Positions 53,251-61,989 of a stretch of 64,000 nucleotides of DNA are shown here, piece by piece; within the stretch, counting starts at the first letter, position 1; the number at the start of each line of letters is the position of its first letter. A program made the position numbers and the translations under genes. The notes beneath the pieces were generated by a model. It was not told where the DNA came from and searched no databases. It saw nothing but the letters and a program-made list of their open reading frames with translations. The DNA lies in contig NC_086192.1 of the NCBI RefSeq assembly GCF_023053635.1, positions 10,527,001 through 10,591,000 on the forward strand, given 5' to 3'. Origin of the DNA: Elgaria multicarinata webbii. Its lineage: Eukaryota; Chordata; Lepidosauria; Squamata; Anguidae.

Positions 53251-53299
<49 letters not shown>

Positions 53300-54095
53300 A
53301 GAGGTTGGTGCAAAGGAGCACAACAGCAAAGCATGATTCACTGTGGATGCCGTCAGTCTTAAGGTAAAATGTAGAATATAGAAGGTCTAACAACAGAGTA
53401 TTTTAAGCTAAATGTTTCTGTTTCCACCCCCATCAGTAGCTGTGCTGTTAAATAGATATCAGGAGTGGCAGATCAGCTGGCTGCCTTCTTCCAGGACCAC
53501 CCTGATGTTGCCTTTGGTGCCATGGGCCAGCTGCTCCAGGAGAACTTCTACCTGGGAGATTCAGAGGTGCCGGTGAGTGGCGGGCCTCTTGAGCCGCTCC
53601 TTCCTTCCTTCCTTCCTTCCCCTGAGGGCCCCCCACCCCCCAGTCTTGGCTCAGGCCGCTCTCTTGCGTTGCGGCCTCTGTAGCCCCCCTGTCCGTGGCA
53701 CGTGCCAGTCTGGATGGGCTGAGGTGGGTGGGGCTGAGCCTCCCTCAGGGGTGGGGCTGGGCATGACAGCCTGCTTGCTTTCTCCTCTGTCTTTGGCTGC
53801 ACCCAGGGCCTGTATCCTCTCCAGGCCTCAGAGGCTGCGTTCTCTCACCCTCCGTGGCCCTCCCTCCCTCCCCCCACGCCCCATTTCTTTGGCTCTTAGC
53901 AGCAACGCAAGGACCTCTGTTGCTCTATATTTCCTTGTTTCTTTGCCTGCTTACCCTACCCCGTGCCTGTTGGCATTCTCTTCCCCTCCTTATTGTTTTA
54001 CTATGATTTTATTAGATTGTAAGCCTATGCGGCAGGGTCTTGCTATTTACTGTTTTACTCTGTATAGCACCATGTACATTGATGGTGCTATATAA

Positions 54096-54146
<51 letters not shown>

Positions 54147-56846
54147 AAAGAAGCAACACACTGTCTAGTTAAACTATGGAATTCGCTTCCACAAGACGTA
54201 GTGATGGTCACCAATTTGGATGGCTTTCAAAGGAGGCTTAAACAAATTCCTATCCATGGCTACTAGTCCTGATGGCTATTTGCTACCTCCAGGATCAGAG
54301 GCAGCATGTCTAAGGCCACCAGTTGCTGGGGAACATGGGTGGAAGGGTGCAGTTCCACTCATGTCCTGATTGTGGGTTTCCAGTGGGCAGCTGGTTGGCC
54401 CCTGTGTGAACAAAATGCTGGACTAGATAGACCCTTGGTCTGATCCAGCAAACCTACCCAGATGAATGTGAAATCAAGAATTTTTAAGATGTGTTGATTT
54501 GTTGTACTAATGTTATTCCCCGCCTCGATCCAAAGGGAGAGGTGAGTAAGAAATAAATATATTATTATGTTCTTATGTTTCATCTTTTAATTAGGCTCAC
54601 AAACCCTTCAGACAAACATTGTCTCCTTATATTCTTCAGTTTCAACTTTTAATTAGGCACGCAAACATTCTGGATGCTGATCATTTAACAAAGAATGGGT
54701 GCATGTTATTATAAAGGACAAAGTGGGCTAGAAACTTAAGGAGACTTTCAAACACTTGGCCTTCTTGCCTAACTTTATCTGACAGAGATTCTTTTAACCC
54801 CCCCCCAAAAAAAAAGCTCCCCAAAATGTTACGTGAGACAAACGTGCCCAAACATTTAGTTAAACACAACAAAAGCAAAGCTTCCCCCCAAAAAAGTGGC
54901 CTTCAAGTACCTGATTTGGGAAGCAAGTGGAATTTATGGACACAGTGCTGGTCGGTCAAGCTCCTCTCCTCACACAACTGGTGCCCGTTGCTCCAGAACT
55001 TGTAACAGTCCTCATGGAGCTGGAGGGCATATTTGTGGAAGGCCGGACCTCGAGCGTGCTGGCTGTAGACCCTCAAGGCCTGGGCCAGCTGGTTCTTGTG
55101 GACGGTCATGGTGTAGTTGTGCGGCAGGTTGGACTGGTAGGCGCTGTGGGCCATGGGCAGGGCCTTCTGGCAGCGGTTCTCCGAGAACTTGGTGTCAATG
55201 TCGAGGTAGCCCTCCAGGACTTTGATGCTGCCCATGATCTTGGAGGTCAGCTCCCCGGCGAAGGAAGAGGAGTCGGCGTCTTTGCCCTCGATAGCCACCT
55301 CGTACAGCTTCAGGGCCGTGGCCACCCACTTCTGGTAGGTGGGCAGCTCGAAGTGGGAGGGCTGGGGGTTGCGGCCCACGCTGTCGTCAAAGCCCTTTTT
55401 GCCCAGGACCAGCTCCACGTGCTGGAAGAGGAACTCCTTCAAGGTGCAATCCACCAACTGGCCCGAAGAGCTGGCACTGCTGCTGCTGCTCTCCACGTGG
55501 AAAGAGAGCGGCTGCCGCCCGTGTCTCATCATCTGGTACCGCCGGGGCCCGGCCAGGGCGGGCGTCAAGGAGGACTCCGCCTCCCGGCTGGTGCAGTTGC
55601 CCCTCAACTGGTCCAGCAGCATGGCGATGGGGTCTTCACCTTCCTGGGGGCCGCCGGCTACAATGTAGACAAAGGCTTGGTTGGCCGGCACGGTGAAGAG
55701 GCAGTTGATGCTCTGGTTGGTCAACACCCGGCTCTTGCGGAAGATGCGGTAGATCTGGTCCTCCAAGGCGTGCTGGAGCCGCCGCTTGGGGGAGTGCTTC
55801 TTGGGGGGAGGCTTCTCCAGAGGGCCGCAGAGCTCCTGCCCGCGGCTTGGAAGCGGCTCGACCTTCAGGGCCCCGTTGAGGTGGAAGAGGAAGAGGAGCC
55901 GGGGCGGGCAGGGACGGCAGTTCAGCTTCCAGTCTTTGCCGACGGGGCAGTCCTTGATGGCGGCCTTCAGGGAGGGCAGGACCTTCTGGCGCAGGCCGTC
56001 CAGGGCCCGGAAGACGCGGTCGTAGGTGATGTCGAAGGAGCAGGTGGGGTGGACCATGAGCAAGATGTGGCAGACAGAGAAGAGGTAGAGCAGGCTCAGG
56101 CAATGCAACTTCTCCTGGTGCTTCCAGAACTCGTGGGCCTCGGCGTGGGGCACCAGGGAGCCGCCCTGGGACAGGTGACCCCCTAGGCCTCCGGGGGGCC
56201 CCCGGGTATCCCCCATGGCATCCAGGTCCTTGCAGGCTTGCAATAGCTGGTGGCTGTCGCAGATGGATGTGAGCACCAGGTAGAGCACTTTGCACTCCTG
56301 GCTGTAATAGGCTTGCAAGAGGTTGTAATCGCCTTGCGAGGAGGAGGAGGCAGAGAAGGAGGAAGAGGAGGAGGAGGAGGAGGAAGAAGAAGAAGAGGAG
56401 GAGGAGGAGGGAGGAGGAGGAGAATCGGCTCCCGCATCTGCACCTCCACTACTACTACCACCACCATCACCATCACCACCAGCTCCTGCCGAGGTCCTGG
56501 CCTCTCCGTCCCGCTGGAAGAGAGGGAAGACTTGCCGGTCGCACACGGTGTTCACCAAGGCCGCCTTCTCCGAGCTGAGCTGCAAGGCGGTCTTGCCGAA
56601 GATGCCCACCACGCAGACCTCCTCTTCTTCCCCCGGGGTAACGGCCCCGGGGCCGCCACTGCTGCTGCTACTGCTGCTGCTGCTGCCGGTCGCGGCGGCG
56701 GCGGTAGTTGCAGTCGTAGTGCTGGTGGCGGCAGCGGCGGCGGCGGTGGTCACAGGGGGGGCGGTAGTGGCGCTGCCCCCTTCCACCCCGGCCAGCAGCA
56801 ATTCGTGCAAGCCCACAGGGCCTTGCCCGGTGGTGGCCCCCACCAT
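49397..56846 (-). CDS. SMG8: SMG8, nonsense-mediated mRNA decay factor
   Basis: This is a complete four-exon coding region on minus: 54911-56846, 52580-52725, 51370-52245, 49397-49594. The total is 3156 nt, 1051 residues plus TAG; human SMG8 has 991. All introns are GT-AG and phases close. The N-terminal G-fold-like region starts at [12 protein letters not shown] (about 77-88). [40 protein letters not shown] and [20 protein letters not shown] are near-identical to human. SMG8 binds SMG9 and restrains the SMG1 kinase that phosphorylates UPF1. The extra length comes from Ala/Thr/Ser-rich (about 26-68) and poly-Ser (147-164) tracts. The start chosen is the ATG at 56846: its context is strong (A at -3, G at +4) and [17 protein letters not shown] aligns with the human N-terminus. 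The frame stays open upstream but has no ATG there. Confidence 0.97.
50103..50144. repeat. (AAT)n microsatellite
   Basis: A pure AAT run of 14 units at the 3' end of the adjacent reversed SINE, probably grown from its tail. Confidence 0.95.
50145..50355 (-). mobile_element. CORE/MIR-like tRNA SINE
   Basis: AAGGAACCTAAAATGGCTTAC, ACGACAACCTTGTGAGGTGG, ACTAGAACCCGGATTTCC and CACTCTAACTACTACACC appear in reverse order. It is nearly full length in SMG8 intron 3. Confidence 0.75.
50356..50440 (+). mobile_element. tRNA-derived SINE fragment
   Basis: TTTGCATGCAGAAGAGCCC, AGGTTCAGCCTCCAGCATC and GAAAAGATCAGGCCACAGG match tRNA-SINE head and body; it abuts the preceding SINE head to head. Confidence 0.55.
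50661..50830. mobile_element. MITE half copy followed by CORE-SINE body
   Basis: 50661-50722 has GCTTCCCCCAAACTGGCGTC and AACATCTCCCATAATTCC (MITE left arm). 50725-50830 has GAGTGACCTTGGGCCACCAG and CAGCCTGACCTACCTTGCGG (SINE core, plus). Confidence 0.55.
51025..51150 (+). mobile_element. L2-type LINE 3' tail
   Basis: TTAGATTGTAAGCCTGTGGG, GCAGGGACTGTCTTCTTTTG and CGCCGCTCAGGGAGCC lead to ATAAATAAATAA. Confidence 0.6.
51370..52245 (-). CDS. SMG8: SMG8 coding exon 3
   Basis: 876 nt (292 codons, phase 0) from [18 protein letters not shown] to LQIILTPQ. Acceptor CTGCAG|CT, donor ACAG|GTAAGA. The only acidic-linker divergence from human lies in its first third. Confidence 0.96.
52580..52725 (-). 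CDS. SMG8: SMG8 coding exon 2
   Basis: 146 nt encoding [20 protein letters not shown] through AANYDFYQ. It has a Cys pair CNCGRK. Acceptor TTTCAG|GT, donor CCAG|GTAATC. Confidence 0.96.
53070..53252. mobile_element. Palindromic DNA transposon, TACCGTATTTCTTCG termini
   Basis: The left end TACCGTATTTCTTCGATTCT and AAGACGCAC is inverted at the right as GGCGTCTTAGAATCG and AATAAATACGGTA. Internal TCTTAGAATC repeats occur. It is non-coding. Termini are flanked by TA, consistent with a TA target; the superfamily is not determined. Confidence 0.75.
53251..53296. repeat. (TA)n microsatellite
   Basis: A nearly pure TA run that starts at the terminal TA of the adjacent transposon; another TA run lies at 54097-54143. 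Confidence 0.9.
53465..53575 (+). other. Exon-like open segment, unrecognised
   Basis: An open plus-strand frame reads [20 protein letters not shown] followed by [15 protein letters not shown]. An AG precedes it (ATATCAG, about 53461) and a good donor CCG|GTGAGT follows. The peptide looks protein-like, not repeat-like, but I do not recognise it. It is antisense in SMG8 intron 1, 450 bp upstream of an L2-type tail in the same direction. It could be a transduced exon, a LINE 5' part or chance. Confidence 0.25.
54000..54100 (+). mobile_element. L2-type LINE 3' tail
   Basis: TTAGATTGTAAGCCTATGCG, GCAGGGTCTTGCTATTTAC and CATGTACATTGATGGTGC precede an AT microsatellite. Confidence 0.65.
54150..54580 (+). 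mobile_element. CR1-like LINE 3' end, interrupted near its terminus
   Basis: ATGGAATTCGCTTCCACAAG, GGCTACTAGTCCTGATGGC and GACCCTTGGTCTGATCCAGC are the CR1-like tail. The terminal GTTCTTATG appears only at about 54568, after an inserted LINE tail at 54453-54567 (TTCCCCGCCTCGATCCAAAG). Confidence 0.75.
54911..56846 (-). CDS. SMG8: SMG8 coding exon 1
   Basis: 1936 nt encoding residues 1-645 plus one base. It ends KFHLLPKSG at donor TCAG|GTACTT. About 60% of the protein is in this CpG-rich exon. Confidence 0.96.
56345..56412 (-). repeat. SMG8: Coding trinucleotide repeat (poly-Ser) in SMG8
   Basis: A GAG/GAA run on plus encodes an uninterrupted 18-Ser tract by TCC/TCT codons on minus (residues 147-164). 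A second Ser run at about 56664-56690 uses mainly AGC-type codons. Confidence 0.85.
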
Positions 56847-56849
56847 CCT

Positions 56850-57065
56850 CCTCCTCGCCGTTTGCACAGAGGCGCTGCTCCAGCCAAGCCCAGCTTTTGC
56901 AGCGGCCCGAGGCTTGGGAAGGATGAAGGAGGCCACCGCGCAGGCGCGGGGAAAGAACGCCAGGAACAGCGGCGGCGGCCAATCAGCTCCCGCCGTCGGA
57001 ATGCGATGGATACATTTTGCCTCTTTTCGCTGCCGTAGAGGTAGGAAAAGTGTAGAGGGGCGTTT
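56850..57065 (-). promoter_or_regulatory. SMG8: SMG8 CpG-island promoter and 5' UTR
   Basis: CpG-rich sequence continuous with exon 1. CCAAT lies at 56979-56983 about 135 bp upstream of the ATG. No TATA box. CpG density drops abruptly beyond about 57080, where a LINE tail begins. Confidence 0.7.
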
Positions 57066-57084
57066 GCAGCGTCTGCACCCGGGA

Positions 57085-57245
57085 CTATTTATTTATTTTA
57101 TTACATTTATATACCGACCCACAGCCGAAGCTCTCTGGGCGGTTTACAACAATTTGGCTCCCTTTAGATGTGATTTATTTAATTTAATTTCTATAGCACT
57201 CTCCATAGCTTTCTGAGCGGATCACAATTAAAACCATAAAATACA
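57085..57245 (-). mobile_element. Two LINE 3' tail fragments in tandem
   Basis: ATTACATTTATATACCGACC with CAGCCGAAGCTCTCTGGGCG is followed by a second diverged tail, TTCTATAGCACTCTCCATAG and CTTTCTGAGCGGATCAC. Confidence 0.65.
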
Positions 57246-57396
57246 ACCTGAGATGCTGTAGGTTCGCTTGTAATCGCCTGGACAGGTATACTAGGGAGTA
57301 ATTCCCATTGAACTCCCTTCAGATTTACTTGCATTGCTAGAAACATTGTTTTCACACGAAAATAAGGTTGGAGGAAGAGCTACGGTGGCCACTTAT

Positions 57397-57562
57397 AGAA
57401 TCATAGAATAGCAGAGTTGGAAGGGGCCTACAAGGCCATCGAGTCCAACCCCCTGCTCAAGGCAGGAATCCACCCTAAAGCATCCCTGACAGATGGTTGT
57501 CCAGTTGCCTCTTGAAGGCCTCTAGTGTGGGAGAGCCCACAACCTCCCTAGGTAATGCATCG
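57397..57562 (-). mobile_element. CR1 LINE 3' end
   Basis: It begins TAGAATCATAGAATAGCAG and continues AGTTGGAAGGGGCCTACAAG and CGAGTCCAACCCCCTGCTC, the classic CR1 terminus in reverse; homologous to 16607-16925. Confidence 0.85.
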
Positions 57563-58128
57563 TCTCCTCCACACCCACACACCCAAAGGGGGTATAAAAC
57601 GAGGTACAGATTTGCAAAATAAAAATGAAAATGTGCACACATGCTGGTTTATAGGCAGAGTTATAAATTATGACAATTTTTCAGAGGCACAAAACATTTC
57701 GCTATCGTGACTAGTGCTGTCCAAGTGCTCCTTGTGGACTGGAAACTTGTCTAATCATAGGTACATTAACATCCTGGCTTCCTCTACCACTTTCTAGAGA
57801 CAGCTCTCTTTTCTACCTTTGGGGAAAGGAAAAGAGACCAAGAAGATGGAGTCCAAAGTCAACCCTGAAGCTACCAACTCATGTAAGTCTATTTGGAAAA
57901 GTCTATACTTGAAACAAACGGAGAAGAGAGAAAGAAGGAAATACATTTTCGCGCATGCTCAGTCAGCTCCACGAAGCTCACTGCGTCCTGCCCTTCCGCT
58001 CAGTAAAGCACGTGGAACAGCGAAGGAATCGTCCCAATGGAAAGCAATGGGACTTACTTCTGAGTAAACACGCACAGAATTGCACCAGGCTCAAATATCT
58101 CTACCTAATCTATGTAATATGCACCAGA

Positions 58129-58192
58129 GTTCCCCCAACCTGGACCCTTCCGGATTGGTTGTACTACAACTTCCATCATCCACAGCCAGGAT
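58129..58192. mobile_element. Palindromic MITE half copy, ACTACAACTCCCA family
   Basis: CCCCCAACCTGGACCCTTCC and GTACTACAACTTCCATCATC with no right arm. Confidence 0.6.
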
Positions 58193-58254
58193 GCCTTTAT
58201 GAGTCATATTGGTATCTTTTTCCAAACGGACTGCCTATCTCAGTGTTTACCTAA

Positions 58255-58405
58255 GAATTTAAAGATGTCCTGATTGTTATTTTAATATTGTATTGGTTTC
58301 GTATGCTCTTTTCATAAATGTTATGTATTTGATTTATATCGTATCGTTGTACTAATGTTCCCCGCCTCCATCCAAAGGGAGAGGCAGTTAAGAAATATTA
58401 CCTGA
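58255..58405 (+). mobile_element. LINE 3' tail (CCCCGCCTCCATCC type)
   Basis: TTTTAATATTGTATTGGTTTC, GTTCCCCGCCTCCATCCAAA and GGGAGAGGCAGTTAAGAAAT; homologous to 22100-22305. Confidence 0.65.
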
Positions 58406-58961
58406 TCACTTCTCTCACTTACTGAGGGTGACAGAAAGAGATGAGGTTCTTGTCACACACCGTCTTCTGAGCAAAAACAGACTTTGGACAGAGTGGTTGC
58501 TTGAGACTTGTTCCTCTTTACTTATTACATGTAAGTTTAATTCTATCATCAGAGGGTTGTATCAGGATAAAAGGTGTTTGTTTTTTTTAATCACACATGT
58601 TAATTGGCTTAGCTAGGACCAGGAAGTTCGAGTTAGCAGAAGTGTGAAATTGTCACCATCCTTACTTTCTGCGTGGAATGTCCTGACCTCATTGTTTACA
58701 ATTCCTTCTCCACCATTCATACTGGGGGAAAAAGCCCTGAAACTCCCCATAATACTCTTGAGTATCCAAAGAAGTCATCCACAAAAGCTTATTCCAGAAT
58801 ATATCTAGAACTCTCCAAGGTGCTACAAGACTGTTTGGGCTGCCAACAGACTTAAAATAGCTACCTCCTGGAAATTGAAGGGTGCACCAATTTGGCAAGC
58901 GGGTTCTCTCCTACAGCATGAGTGGTTTGTGGGTAAGCTGGCTGACTGCATAGACACATAG

Positions 58962-59088
58962 ACCTGGTTCACATGACACGCTGGGATCACCGTGGATTGT
59001 TTAACATCCAATGACCTGCAGTGCATGCACCATTTTGAATAGGCAACCCCCTATCAGGGAGGGTTGCTGTGTCATGCAAACCTGGCCA
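58962..59088. mobile_element. Palindromic MITE, CCTGGTTCACATGACAC variant
   Basis: ACCTGGTTCACATGACACGC faces GTGTCATGCAAACCTGGCC. The arms are related to 47268-47369. Confidence 0.65.
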
Positions 59089-60003
59089 TCATGGATTATT
59101 TGAAAGGTAAACAACCCTGGAGAAGGCCATGGCAAACCACCCCGCTACAAAGTCTGCCAAGAAAACGTCAGCGAAAGCAGGCGTCCCTCTAGGAGTCAGC
59201 AATGACTCAAGTGCTTGCACGAGAGGTTCCTTTCCTTTTCCTAAACAACCCTTGCATAACTCTACTACAAACAAAGGGTCACGTGAGGGTTGTTTAACCC
59301 TCAAATAACCCAGAGTGGCTGAGTTCACACGAGACAACCCCCTAAGTGCGGTTTCACATTCAAAATGGCACCCTTCCCATGCTGCGTCTCATCGGATGTC
59401 GATTTTCCCTACCCCTCCGTATTTTGTTTAGGGCCCACACCAACCTCATGAAAATAAACCAACTGTGATTATGAGTTTTCAGAACTGGTGGTAGCTAAAG
59501 AGATCCTCTGTCTTGAACAAGGCTGAAGACATCGTCCTTCTCAAATAAGGAAACAGAAATCTAAAACACAGAACGAGCAAACGCAAGGCGGTCTTCTGCA
59601 AGTTTAATAAAGAACATACAACGCTGCTTTACAACACCAGTCGGAGGTGCATTTGTTCAGAGATATGGCACAAGCCAATGCAGAAGCTATTGATTTTGAA
59701 ATGTGGAAACATGGAATCAGTTATAGAAGTGACTGCATTTACATGGATAAAACAGCTATAAAAATTAGTTAGGGATAAGGAATATAAGCAGAAATACACA
59801 GTGTAAACATACAGTATCGTAACTGGGTGAGTTGGATGATACTTGATCTTAAGTGCAGCATACTAGTAACAATGTTTTTAGTAACCTATTACCCTACACC
59901 TCATTGTGACCTGATCTGTCTTCGAATGAAGAGTAATTTCTTAGGCAATGGAACCTATCACAGATGGACAACCGAAAGGCCATTTGTGCTACAGTTTAGA
60001 GGT

Positions 60004-60127
60004 GCTTTCCCCAACCTGGTGCCCTCCACATGGGTTGGACTACAACTCCCATTAGCCCCAGCCATCATGGGCAATGGTCAGGAATCCTATGAGTTGTAGT
60101 CCCAAACCATTTCAAAGGAACCAGGCT
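60004..60127. mobile_element. Palindromic MITE, ACTACAACTCCCA family
   Basis: CTTTCCCCAACCTGGTGCCC and GGACTACAACTCCCATTAGC face TCCTATGAGTTGTAGTCC and a decayed right arm. Confidence 0.75.
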
Positions 60128-60640
60128 TGTTTAGAGGTTCAAGTTTCTCTTGGTGACTTTTGTAAGTGTTTTGGCAAGAGTTTCCCATCTTCACTCGGAA
60201 AAATAATACCCATAATTCCCAGCATCACAGGCTGCCATGACAGTTAGCCTAGCTCAAGGTAGCGTAGACATGGGACCAATGTAGTTGCAGCAGTAGAAAG
60301 GGCACCCATGAAGTGGCGACTCACGCAAAGCTACATGTGAGAACGTGTTCTAAGTGTAACATTCCCCGCACCCGTGAGAAAACAACAGCAGAATCAGAGC
60401 AACGCTGGGAGTCCAGGTCCAAAGTCACCACGATCGACTTCTTGCTGGAGGTAACAGCGGCTCTATTGCAGTGCTTTTAGCACTGTGGAAACACCGTCTG
60501 AAGCTGTGGACTGGCCCGTTTTATTGAATGGTGCGCTTTGTAATGGCCTCTGTGCGCCACTTCACATGTTCAAGGGGGACGCAAGAGAACAATGCACACC
60601 CTGCCTCCGGAAACATACCATCTCTTCTTTCATAGCAATC

Positions 60641-60777
60641 CAGCCTTCACCCAGTCTGGCAGCCTCTAGATATGTTGGACTACAGCTCCCATCATTCCTT
60701 CAGTCGCCATACTGGGGAAGGATGATGGGGCTTGCAGTCCAACACACCCGGAAGGCACCGTGTTGGGGAACGCTGCA
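60641..60777. mobile_element. Palindromic MITE, ACTACAACTCCCA family
   Basis: GGACTACAGCTCCCATCATT faces GATGATGGGGCTTGCAGTCC; the right outer arm reads GAAGGCACCGTGTTGGGGAA. Confidence 0.75.
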
Positions 60778-61397
60778 GTAATCTCTCAGCGGGGAAGAGG
60801 GGCGTAGGAAGGTGTCAAGGTGTATCAGGGGCACAGAAGCTGAAATCTCGGATTTTCGGAGGGCTGGTGAACACCAAGGATCTGGCACTACCGAGGGAGT
60901 TCAGAACTCCTCCACATGAATCCTTCCCTCGTTCCCGGAGACTGCAAAGAGATTTCTCCTGTGGGAGGTCTCATATAAATTCACATGTGCTTTCACACAT
61001 TCGATAAAACCTTAAAAACGACCGGCACTCTTCCTGATCCTAAAAACAACCACTCGGTTCCTTTTGTTTTACAAATATTGTCTTCCAAAAGTCTTCTTAA
61101 AACCGGTAAATGTCAAAAAAGAAGAGGAGATGAGTTCAAATTCAGTTAAAACACAGAGCTTTAGGTTCAAACAAACACCACTAAGAAAGGCCAGGAATGA
61201 GAAATTCCGCGTGCCGGTGGTGGCTGGCTACCCTAAAACCCTTCGGCAGGCAGGAGTGGTGATCAACCCCCTGCTTTTCACTCTGCTGGAAAGGACTTTT
61301 TGAAAAAATAAAATGCAGGTTGTGGGGAATAGAGAGAGAGTTGTAGTATCTCTCATCTTGCCTGCTTCCCTGGGAAACGGAGAGCTTTGCTATAAAG

Positions 61398-61516
61398 CAG
61401 CCATCCCCAACCCGGCGCCGTCCAGAGGGGTCAGACTACAAATCCCAGCATCCCCAGCTAAGCTGGGATTTGTAGTCCAAACCCTCTGGATGGCGCAGGG
61501 TTGGGGAAGGCTTGCT
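61398..61516. mobile_element. Palindromic MITE, ACTACAACTCCCA family, very regular copy
   Basis: CCCCAACCCGGCGCCGTCCA and GACTACAAATCCCAGC face GCTGGGATTTGTAGTCC and GGCGCAGGGTTGGGGAAGG. It lies 135 bp beyond the PRR11 stop codon, in its 3' UTR region. Confidence 0.8.
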
Positions 61517-61650
61517 CTAAAAGATCTCCAAGCCCATCTCCCCCCCCCCCCCCCACACACACCATGTACTTTCTCATTCACGACTTCTTTCTGCCTGCAT
61601 CGCATCCGGAGAAGTGCCGTGGGGATCCCCCGCCTCGGCGGGAGGAGCAG

Positions 61651-61719
61651 CTAATTGTGCTCCTCAAAGCTGCTTCCGGTCGGTAACCGTGCTGGAGAGG
61701 GACTCTTCGGGTGAGCCAG
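61651..61719 (-). CDS. PRR11: PRR11 last coding exon with stop
   Basis: 69 nt, 22 codons and TAG; acceptor AACAG|CT preceded by a short T-rich tract. Confidence 0.85.
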   Translation of the reverse strand: MAHPKSPSPARLPTGSSFEEHN

Positions 61720-61926
61720 CTGTTAAAATAAAAACAAAAATGGGTGATAGGCACTTGTAGTTTGTAAAACATCCTTTCACCAACCAAGATGTGCAGTTAC
61801 GACAAGACAGGATTTCTAGTTGGCCTTGCCTGAAACTTGCGCCGCAGAGCCTGGGTCATGATTGGCGTCAGCCCCGTACCCGTCTCAACATTCTCTTTGT
61901 TGGTTATTGGGGTTCCGCCTGGGCTC
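61651..61926 (-). CDS. PRR11: Proline-rich protein 11, C-terminal two coding exons (partial gene)
   Basis: Exon 61830-61926 (97 nt; one base, then 32 codons) encodes [20 protein letters not shown] then [12 protein letters not shown]. Exon 61651-61719 encodes [20 protein letters not shown] then HN and TAG at 61653-61651. The joined junction [12 protein letters not shown] and the FEExN end agree with vertebrate PRR11 as I recall it. PRR11 promotes S/G2-M progression and shares a promoter with SKA2 in mammals. A KEN motif lies in the first exon here. The intron 61720-61829 is only 110 bp and starts GC (CAG|GCAAGG). The acceptor before 61926 is CTACAG. Upstream exons lie beyond 64000. Human places PRR11 just upstream of SMG8 on the same strand. 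Confidence 0.85.
61830..61926 (-). CDS. PRR11: PRR11 penultimate coding exon
   Basis: 97 nt, acceptor CCTACAG|GA, donor CAG|GCAAGG (GC type). It is too short for ORF scans and was found by reading the minus strand. Confidence 0.85.
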
Positions 61927-61989
61927 CTGTAGGGGGGGGAGAGATAATTTTTTTACACTGAGAGTCTTAACACAATTAATTTTATTTAC

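Larger units (their letters stand above)
57066..61650. other. SMG8 to PRR11 spacer
   Basis: It holds the LINE, CR1 and MITE copies listed here and the PRR11 3' UTR at its upper end. A minus-strand AATAAA (TTTATT on plus at 60520-60525) is the only polyadenylation candidate noted. About 57600-58120, 58410-58950, 59100-60000 and 60780-61390 hold nothing I recognise. Confidence 0.6.

Noticed and set aside
54927-56186. 419-codon open frame on plus
   Set aside because: It lies wholly antisense to SMG8 exon 1. Its Val/Leu/Gly-rich composition is the shadow of GC-rich coding sequence.
55636-56295. 219-codon minus-strand frame
   Set aside because: A +1/+2 frame shadow of SMG8 exon 1; Pro/Arg-rich and without homology.
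61064-61303. Plus-strand frame with a plausible basic peptide
   Set aside because: It is antisense to the expected PRR11 3' UTR, has no homology I recognise and no splice signals.
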